From Candidatus Omnitrophota bacterium (GTDB lineage: Bacteria; Hinthialibacterota; Hinthialibacteria; Hinthialibacterales; Hinthialibacteraceae), in the NCBI GenBank assembly GCA_040755155.1, contig JBFMBP010000037.1:1-64000 (forward strand): 64,000 nucleotides of DNA, read 5' to 3'. This document shows positions 59,201-64,000 of the stretch, in pieces (position 1 is the first letter of the stretch; each line of letters opens with the position of its first letter). Both the position numbers and the translations under genes were made by a program. The notes under the pieces are model-generated. The model did no database searches. It was not told where the DNA came from and worked only from the letters and a program-made list of their open reading frames with translations.

Positions 59201-62200
59201 GCAACGAAACGGAAGCCAAACTTGCGGCAATCTGGCGCGAGGCGCTAAATGCGGAGAGAGCGGGAATTCACGACAATTTCTTCGAAGCGGGCGGACACAG
59301 CCTCAAAGCGGTTTTATTGGCATCGCGCATTCAACAACAATTTCAAGTTAAAATTACGCTGCGCGAAGTTTTTCTTTATCCTACTATCGCCGCTTTGGCT
59401 GAAATCGTTCAGCGTCAAAAAACCTCCATCGATCTATCCATCGAGCCGATTCCCTCAGCCGAACATTATGCTCTTTCCCACGCCCAGCGCCGTTTGTGGA
59501 CCATCGACCGCATGGGCGCTAATCCAGCGGCTTACAATATTCCCGCCATTTACGAATTAAAAGGAAATCTGGATATCGCCGCTCTCGAGCCAGCGCTGCA
59601 AGCGTTGATCGACCGCCATGAATCGCTGCGAACATCGTTCGCGTTCATCAACGATGAGCCGCGTCAACGCATCCATTCGCGCATCGATTTTCGCTTAGAA
59701 AAAATCGATATACTGCGCCCGGCATCGCGGCATGTCATTTCGAGGGAGCGCAGCAACCGAGAAATCTTCAACCCGCGTGAGGATGGATTTCTCGCTATCG
59801 CTCGAAATGACAGAGTCGCAGCAAGACAGAGTCGCAGCTTAGAGGATTTATTGAATGAAAGGATCGTAAACGAGGCGTCATCGCCTTTCGATCTGGAAAA
59901 GGGGCCGCTGTTCCGAGCTATCCTTTTCCGGCTCAAGGAGGACAATCATGCGCTTTTTCTCAACTTGCACCACATCGTTAGCGATGGCTGGTCGATGAAA
60001 ATCCTAATTGGCGAGTTATTGCAACTCTACTCTTCTTTCTCGCAGGGAAAGCCGAATCCCCTGCCGCCGTTGCGCATTCAATATAAAGATTATGCCGCCT
60101 GGCAAAATCGGATTTTATCGAGCCAGGACGCCGTTGCCCATCGGGAATATTGGCATCGTCAATTTGAAGACGTTCCGCTTCTCGATCTGCCTACAGATAA
60201 TCCCCACCCCGCCGTTCAGACGTTTGCGGGCGCCGCCTATCGCTTTGTATTGGATTCATCTGTATACCAACAATTGAAAGAATTCGGAAGATATCATGGC
60301 GCCAGCGCTTTCATGACGCTTCTTTCTTTGTTGAATATTTTGCTCCACCGTTATACGGAACAGGAGGAGATCGTCATCGGCGTTCCGGCGGCGGGACGCG
60401 GGGGCGCCGATCTGGAAAATCAAGTCGGGTTTTTCGTCAATATGCTGGCTTTAAGGAATAAAATTTCGGCGGAGAACAGTTTCATCCGCGTTTTGGAAAA
60501 CGTCCGTGACGCCGTCGCCGAAGCCTTCGAGCATCAGATTTATCCCTTCGACCGCTTGGTGGAGGAATTGTATCTGAAGCGGGATATGGGCCGCAATCCC
60601 CTTTTCGACGTGGCGGCGGCGATGCACAACCGCAGCCGTTCGTTGAGCATCATTTCCGGCCTCGAAACCACGCCGCTGGATATCCCCGCGTCCATCAGTA
60701 AATTCGATTTATCTTTCTTTTTCACAGAAATGGAAAATGAAAGCTGCGGAATCGGCATCGAATATAATACAGACCTCTTCGCGCCGGAACGCATCGAACG
60801 CATGGCGCAGCACTTTTTGGAATTGATCCACAGCGCTGTGCAATCGCCTGACCAGCCGGTGAAGTACTTGAACATTCTGCCGCCATGGGAACGGCGCAGC
60901 GTTATTGAAACCTTCAACGCCTGTCCTAGCGATTACCCGCGCCATCAAACCATCGCAGCGTTGTTCGAAGCGCAGGCGGAAAAATCGCTTCATCGCCCAG
61001 CTGTTGCCTTTGGAGAAAAAACGCTGTCCTATAGCGAATTGAACGGACGCGCTAACCGCTTGGCGCATTTGCTTCTTGACGATTATGCCTTACAGCAGGG
61101 CGAATGCATTGGCGTATTGCTGGATCGATGCGAAATGACGGCGGCGGTTCTCTTAGGCATCCTTAAAGCGGGCGGGGCTTACGTTCCCATCGATCCCGCG
61201 TATCCACCCAGCCGCATGGCGTTCATTTTACGCGACGCCGCTTGCCGCGTTGTTCTTACGGAAGAGAAATATCTTGCTCGCCTACGCTCGCAGAATTACG
61301 AAATGGACTTGATCGATGTATGGCCCTATGCTGAAGCATCGGCGCCCAATCCCCTGCCGCAAGGAACGCCCTCCAACCTGGCTTACGTCATCTATACTTC
61401 CGGTTCCACAGGAACGCCGAAAGGTTCGTTGATCGATCAACGGGCAGTTCTGCGCCTGGTTTTACAAACGAATTACATCCGCATCCAGGCGGACGACCGC
61501 ATCGCGCAAACCGGATCGCTGGCTTTCGACGCTTCGACTTACGAGTTTTGGGGATCGCTGCTCAATGGCGCTTGTATCTGTTTACCTGATGGAGATTCTC
61601 TGCTGGAACCAGTGGAGTTTCGCCAGTTCATGGATCGCCATCGAATAACAGTGATGTTCCTGACTACCAGCCTTTTCAATCAATACGTGGAAGCGGATAT
61701 TGGCCTCTTCCAAGGATTGCGCGTTCTATTAACGGGAGGCGAGACCGCTTCCGCGCGCCATTTCAATCAAATGCGTAAAGCCTATCCTAATCTATCCTTG
61801 GTTCATGTTTATGGGCCTACGGAAAATACCACGTTTACGACGTATTTCCCTGTAACCACCAATCAAGAACGCGGCGTCCCTATCGGCGCGCCCATCGCCA
61901 ATACGGTGGTTTATATTCTCGATCGATATGGACAACCGGCGCCCATCGGCGTTGCAGGCGAGATCGCCATCGGCGGCGAAGGGCTGGCCTGGGGCTATCT
62001 CAACCAATCCGCCATGACGGCGGAGAAATTCGTTCCCCATCCTTTTCTCAAAGGAGAACGTCTTTATCGCTCTGGCGACCGCGGCGTTTGGCGGGAAGAC
62101 GGACAAATCGTTTTTCTTGGACGCATTGACCAGCAAGTGAAAGTGCGGGGATTCCGCGTCGAAATGGAAGAGATCGAAAATAGCTTGCTATCACACGGCG

Positions 62201-64000
62201 CCATCAAAGAAGCGGCGGTCATCGCCCGCGATACGCTTGCCGGAACCAAAGAACTGGCGGTTTATTATTCCAGCGATGGCGAATTGAGCGCTGCGGAACT
62301 GCGTTCCTTCCTGTCGCAATCTCTGCCAGAGTATATGATACCCGCTTATTTCACTTGGTTGGAAAAACTTCCTCTTACCGTAAACGGCAAGGTGGATAAG
62401 CGCCGCCTGCCCGCGCCGCCTGCGGCGGTTGGGGATAGCATCGCCGCCTGCGAAGAACCGCGCAACGATCGAGAAGCCATTCTTGCGCGCGTATGGCAAA
62501 CGCTGCTGAGCCGCGAGAGCATTGGCATTCACGACAATTATTTCGAACTGGGCGGCGATTCGATTCGGGCGATTCAAACGATCAGCCGCTTGCGGCAAGC
62601 AGGATGGCGCCTGGAAGTGCGAGACATTTTCCAAAATCAAACCATCGCCAAAATTGCGCCATTACTGCGAAATGAAAAACGCATGGCGCGGCGCGAATCC
62701 GTCAGCGGCCCGGTTCCTCTCACGCCGATTCAACGCTGGTTCTTTGAAACTATTCATGGCGATATCCATCATTTCAACCAATCCATACTATTGCGGTCGA
62801 AGGATCGCCTCGACGAAAACGCCCTGAGGGCTGTTTTGGATAAACTGCAACAACATCATGACGCGCTGCGATTGACTTACCGTTTCGCAAACGGCGACAT
62901 CGAACAAAACATCGCCGAGATTCCGTATCCTCTAGATTTTTCCATAGTGGATTATAGAGAATATTCTGACGCCGCTTCACATTTGGCATCACATGCAGAT
63001 GGCATTCAACACCGCATTGATTTGGAAAAAGGTCCGCTGCTGAAAGCGGTACTCTTCCAGCTTCCCGACGCCGACCGTTTGCTATTGGTCATTCATCACC
63101 TCGCCATCGACGGCGTATCCTGGCGCATTCTTTTGGAAGACTTAGAACGCGGTTATACGCAATATCTTAAAGGCGATGAAATCGATTTCGGCGATAAAAC
63201 GGACTCTTTCCAGCAATGGGCGCAAGCCATAGAGAGTTTTTCCCGCATGGATGAGCTGCGGCGCGAGCGGGATTATTGGAATCGAACTTTTCAAAAAAAA
63301 TCGTTGGTTTTGCCGATAGATAACGAGAACGAAAACAACGAATACGGCGGCGTTTGCGCTATTCCCTTACATTTTACGCTGGAGGAAACGCGCCAAATTC
63401 TCACGGAAGCCCATCGCGCCTACCACACGGAAGCGAACGACATTCTGCTGACGGCGTTAGGCCGCGCTTTGCAGCGCTGGCTCGGTTCCGGCGGCGTCTG
63501 GATCGCTCTCGAAGGCCACGGACGCGAACCGCTGGCGGCGGAACTGGATTTCAGCCGCACGCTGGGATGGTTCACCAGCCTATATCCCTTCTTCCTGCAA
63601 ACGCCGGGCAATGAGATCGGCGCTCAGATAAAGTTCGTTAAAGAAACGTTGCGCGAAATCCCGCGCAAAGGCGCCAGCTATGGCGTCCTTCGTTACATTG
63701 CATCCGATGAAAAACGAAAGGCTTTGCATTCCGCTCCAGCGGCGCGCATCAGTTTCAATTATTTGGGACAATTCGACAACGGCGATGCGGAAAGCGTATT
63801 CGCTTTTGCAGAAGAAAATACCGGCGCCGCCATCAACCCTTTTTTAAAGCGGCCATACGAATTGGAGTTTAACGGCCTTGCCGTCAATGGATGCTTGGAA
63901 TTTTCGCTGCTCTATCAACCGAAGCATGTTCGCGAAGAGACCGTCGAGCGATTGATTTCTTATTTTCATGAAGAATTGCTCAACGTCTCAGCGCATTGCC
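56203..64000 (+). CDS. NRPS C-A-T-C-A-T-E..., 3' end outside the window
   Basis: Partial synthetase, 2599 codons present and open at the right edge. The N-terminus (1-35: LEELKKRAKDGDLEALQELR) is a charged helix, possibly a docking element. C1 (44-480, HHIVSDEWS, His170-171). A1 (497-980) has code D-A-L-F-L-G-L-T-L-K; T1 Ser1033. C2 (1085-1565, HHIVSDGWS at 1256) carries about 37 extra residues at 1177-1213 from an inserted palindromic repeat. A2 (1576-2070) has code D-A-Y-F-L-G-V-T-F-K; T2 Ser2120 in GGDS, as usual before an epimerase. E (from about 2163) has HHLAIDGVSWR (2298), EGHGRE, TLGWFTSLYPF and ISFNYLGQFD. The residue loaded by A2 should therefore leave as the D form. Both codes look aliphatic or hydrophobic but have no exact match I know. 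The start overlaps the previous stop (ATGAGTAA). Confidence 0.93.
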   Translation, partial: MSKLMTLEELKKRAKDGDLEALQELRHRGFFQKKKSAQEYAASHEQQRLWILDRMNAASSAYNMPEAWRLEGKLNASVLQKAFEALIQRHESLRTTFKEYDGKVLQVIHDNISFQLQKIDLSQNLQSLEKAQELVFQEAAAPFDLGAGPLIRAILLKRAENRWIFLFNIHHIVSDEWSLGVLLRELSFFYESFLQNKNDSLPPLKIQYKDYSAWRNKMLQGETAEKLRRYWKNRLNVAPVLNLLPDTPRPAIQTFTGKTISFFIDDALAEEIKALGRKSGASLFMTIAAWLNILLFRYTNQEDIIIGVPEAGRDHPDLENVVGFFVNTLALRNEIHGNDHFVDVLKKVQQILTEAIEHRMLPFDETVKELYLERDRSRSPLFDVMLALQNADASDFHFGGLRAVPFECVFTPAKFDLTFQFLEKAHGLELGINYNTDLFREDSIRRMANCLIHLAESIVHHPEKPIRNLELLSIDEKQRIIINFNQTAADYPLDKTVAQIFEEKAAQQPEHPAVFFKDAQWTYRELNEYANGLACVLLEQCALQPEECVGVLLERSPWAATSFLGILKAGGAYVPIDPSYPLPRIEFMLRDSGCRTVLSEAKIVDSIAPRLPGIRFIDIESSAARMAANPQTTYGGRRLACVIFTSGSTGRPKGTLIEHRSIVRMVLNTNYMRLTDADVFTQTGSLAFDASTLEIWGALLNGAGLCTIDVETLSDAVQLRRLIERRRITAMFLTTSLFNQFVDTDIRLFQDIKKVLTGGEKASFRHFDKLQKTYPSLVLVNLYGPTENTTLTTFYNFDNSVNDNVPIGAPIANSTIYILDSAGQLAPIGVAGEICTGGEGVARGYLNHPSFTAEKFTPDPFQSGERLYRTGDLGRWLPDGNIEFLGRIDRQVKIRGYRIETAEIENRLLQWDAVKEALVIAKDFGGPSLELAAYIVSDEEIGGEALRRHLQNALPAYMIPSYFTRLERFPLTPNGKIDEKALPDPIEAGVEGRTNYAAPRNETEAKLAAIWREALNAERAGIHDNFFEAGGHSLKAVLLASRIQQQFQVKITLREVFLYPTIAALAEIVQRQKTSIDLSIEPIPSAEHYALSHAQRRLWTIDRMGANPAAYNIPAIYELKGNLDIAALEPALQALIDRHESLRTSFAFINDEPRQRIHSRIDFRLEKIDILRPASRHVISRERSNREIFNPREDGFLAIARNDRVAARQSRSLEDLLNERIVNEASSPFDLEKGPLFRAILFRLKEDNHALFLNLHHIVSDGWSMKILIGELLQLYSSFSQGKPNPLPPLRIQYKDYAAWQNRILSSQDAVAHREYWHRQFEDVPLLDLPTDNPHPAVQTFAGAAYRFVLDSSVYQQLKEFGRYHGASAFMTLLSLLNILLHRYTEQEEIVIGVPAAGRGGADLENQVGFFVNMLALRNKISAENSFIRVLENVRDAVAEAFEHQIYPFDRLVEELYLKRDMGRNPLFDVAAAMHNRSRSLSIISGLETTPLDIPASISKFDLSFFFTEMENESCGIGIEYNTDLFAPERIERMAQHFLELIHSAVQSPDQPVKYLNILPPWERRSVIETFNACPSDYPRHQTIAALFEAQAEKSLHRPAVAFGEKTLSYSELNGRANRLAHLLLDDYALQQGECIGVLLDRCEMTAAVLLGILKAGGAYVPIDPAYPPSRMAFILRDAACRVVLTEEKYLARLRSQNYEMDLIDVWPYAEASAPNPLPQGTPSNLAYVIYTSGSTGTPKGSLIDQRAVLRLVLQTNYIRIQADDRIAQTGSLAFDASTYEFWGSLLNGACICLPDGDSLLEPVEFRQFMDRHRITVMFLTTSLFNQYVEADIGLFQGLRVLLTGGETASARHFNQMRKAYPNLSLVHVYGPTENTTFTTYFPVTTNQERGVPIGAPIANTVVYILDRYGQPAPIGVAGEIAIGGEGLAWGYLNQSAMTAEKFVPHPFLKGERLYRSGDRGVWREDGQIVFLGRIDQQVKVRGFRVEMEEIENSLLSHGAIKEAAVIARDTLAGTKELAVYYSSDGELSAAELRSFLSQSLPEYMIPAYFTWLEKLPLTVNGKVDKRRLPAPPAAVGDSIAACEEPRNDREAILARVWQTLLSRESIGIHDNYFELGGDSIRAIQTISRLRQAGWRLEVRDIFQNQTIAKIAPLLRNEKRMARRESVSGPVPLTPIQRWFFETIHGDIHHFNQSILLRSKDRLDENALRAVLDKLQQHHDALRLTYRFANGDIEQNIAEIPYPLDFSIVDYREYSDAASHLASHADGIQHRIDLEKGPLLKAVLFQLPDADRLLLVIHHLAIDGVSWRILLEDLERGYTQYLKGDEIDFGDKTDSFQQWAQAIESFSRMDELRRERDYWNRTFQKKSLVLPIDNENENNEYGGVCAIPLHFTLEETRQILTEAHRAYHTEANDILLTALGRALQRWLGSGGVWIALEGHGREPLAAELDFSRTLGWFTSLYPFFLQTPGNEIGAQIKFVKETLREIPRKGASYGVLRYIASDEKRKALHSAPAARISFNYLGQFDNGDAESVFAFAEENTGAAINPFLKRPYELEFNGLAVNGCLEFSLLYQPKHVREETVERLISYFHEELLNVSAHC
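59731..59840 (+). repeat. Palindromic repeat inserted in frame in a condensation domain
   Basis: TGTCATTTCGAG (59733-59744) is the exact inverse of CTCGAAATGACA (59801-59812). Inside, CGAGAAATC (59758-59766) is the inverse of GATTTCTCG (59786-59794). Next to the right arm, GACAGAGTCGCAGC is repeated in tandem at 59809-59822 and 59825-59838. The element adds about 37 codons compared with the C1 domain of the same protein, without a stop or frameshift. From memory, such TGTCATTTCGAG palindromes are common between genes in many environmental bacterial genomes. No second copy was seen in this window. Confidence 0.8.

Noticed and set aside
59664-59945. Small gene on the minus strand over the palindromic repeat
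   Set aside because: The minus-strand translation simply reflects the palindrome. The NRPS frame continues with normal C-domain motifs on both sides.
1-64000. CRISPR arrays, tRNA, rRNA, transposases
   Set aside because: No regularly spaced repeats, clover-leaf sequences, rRNA signatures or transposase motifs were seen on either strand. Repeated sequence in the window is due to homologous PKS/NRPS domains.

Overview
The window is one long stretch of a modular polyketide synthase / non-ribosomal peptide synthetase (PKS/NRPS) gene cluster, cut at its right edge. Base composition is moderate in G+C and genes are tightly packed with overlapping stops and starts, so the source is a bacterium. The sequence does not allow a safe phylum call. 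Cis-AT modules with '[10 protein letters not shown]'-type C-terminal tails, a TubC-type docking domain and KS-AT-KR-DH-ER order recall myxobacterial and cyanobacterial hybrid clusters. A palindromic repeat of a kind I recall from environmental genomes suggests an uncultured lineage. All domain and substrate calls were read by eye from motifs.

Layout. (1) 218-1479: a ParA-type ATPase and a DUF697 membrane protein, coupled on the + strand. (2) 1476-20047, minus strand, transcribed right to left: a PKS module KS-AT-cMT-KR-ACP whose KR has His in place of the catalytic Tyr, a PKS module KS-AT-cMT-KR-ACP, a GT1 glycosyltransferase, and a PKS module KS-AT(dead)-DH-KR-ACP. (3) 20048-20476: an AT-rich divergent control region with one good sigma70-like promoter facing each way and an 8-bp inverted repeat. 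(4) 20477-21028: a second DUF697 protein, followed by a terminator. (5) 21459-64000, plus strand: five megasynthase genes, the last running off the window: C-A(Ser)-T-KS-AT-KR-T; C-C-A(Thr)-T-C-A(Ile/Val-like)-T-C-A(?)-nMT-T-C-A(Thr)-T; KS-AT-KR[cMT inserted]-DH-ER-T; TubC-C-A(Thr)-T; C-A-T-C-A-T-E.

How they work together (inference). The minus-strand PKSs would build a C-methylated polyketide that is handed to the first condensation domain of the plus-strand line. That line then adds Ser, a reduced ketide, Thr, an aliphatic residue, an N-methylated residue, Thr, a fully reduced alpha-methylated ketide, Thr and two more residues, the last epimerised to D. All intact ATs carry the malonyl-type HAFHS motif. 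The glycosyltransferase points to a sugar on the product or to self-protection. No loading module, thioesterase, transporter or pathway regulator lies in the window, so the cluster continues to the right at least.

Most unusual points: an acyltransferase that lost its active-site Ser and about 85 residues inside a cis-AT module; a methyltransferase inserted inside the Rossmann fold of a ketoreductase, in a gene much richer in A+T than its neighbours; an in-frame palindromic repeat inside a condensation domain; a tandem C-C pair with an atypical second C; and two paralogous DUF697 proteins bracketing the PKS operon.
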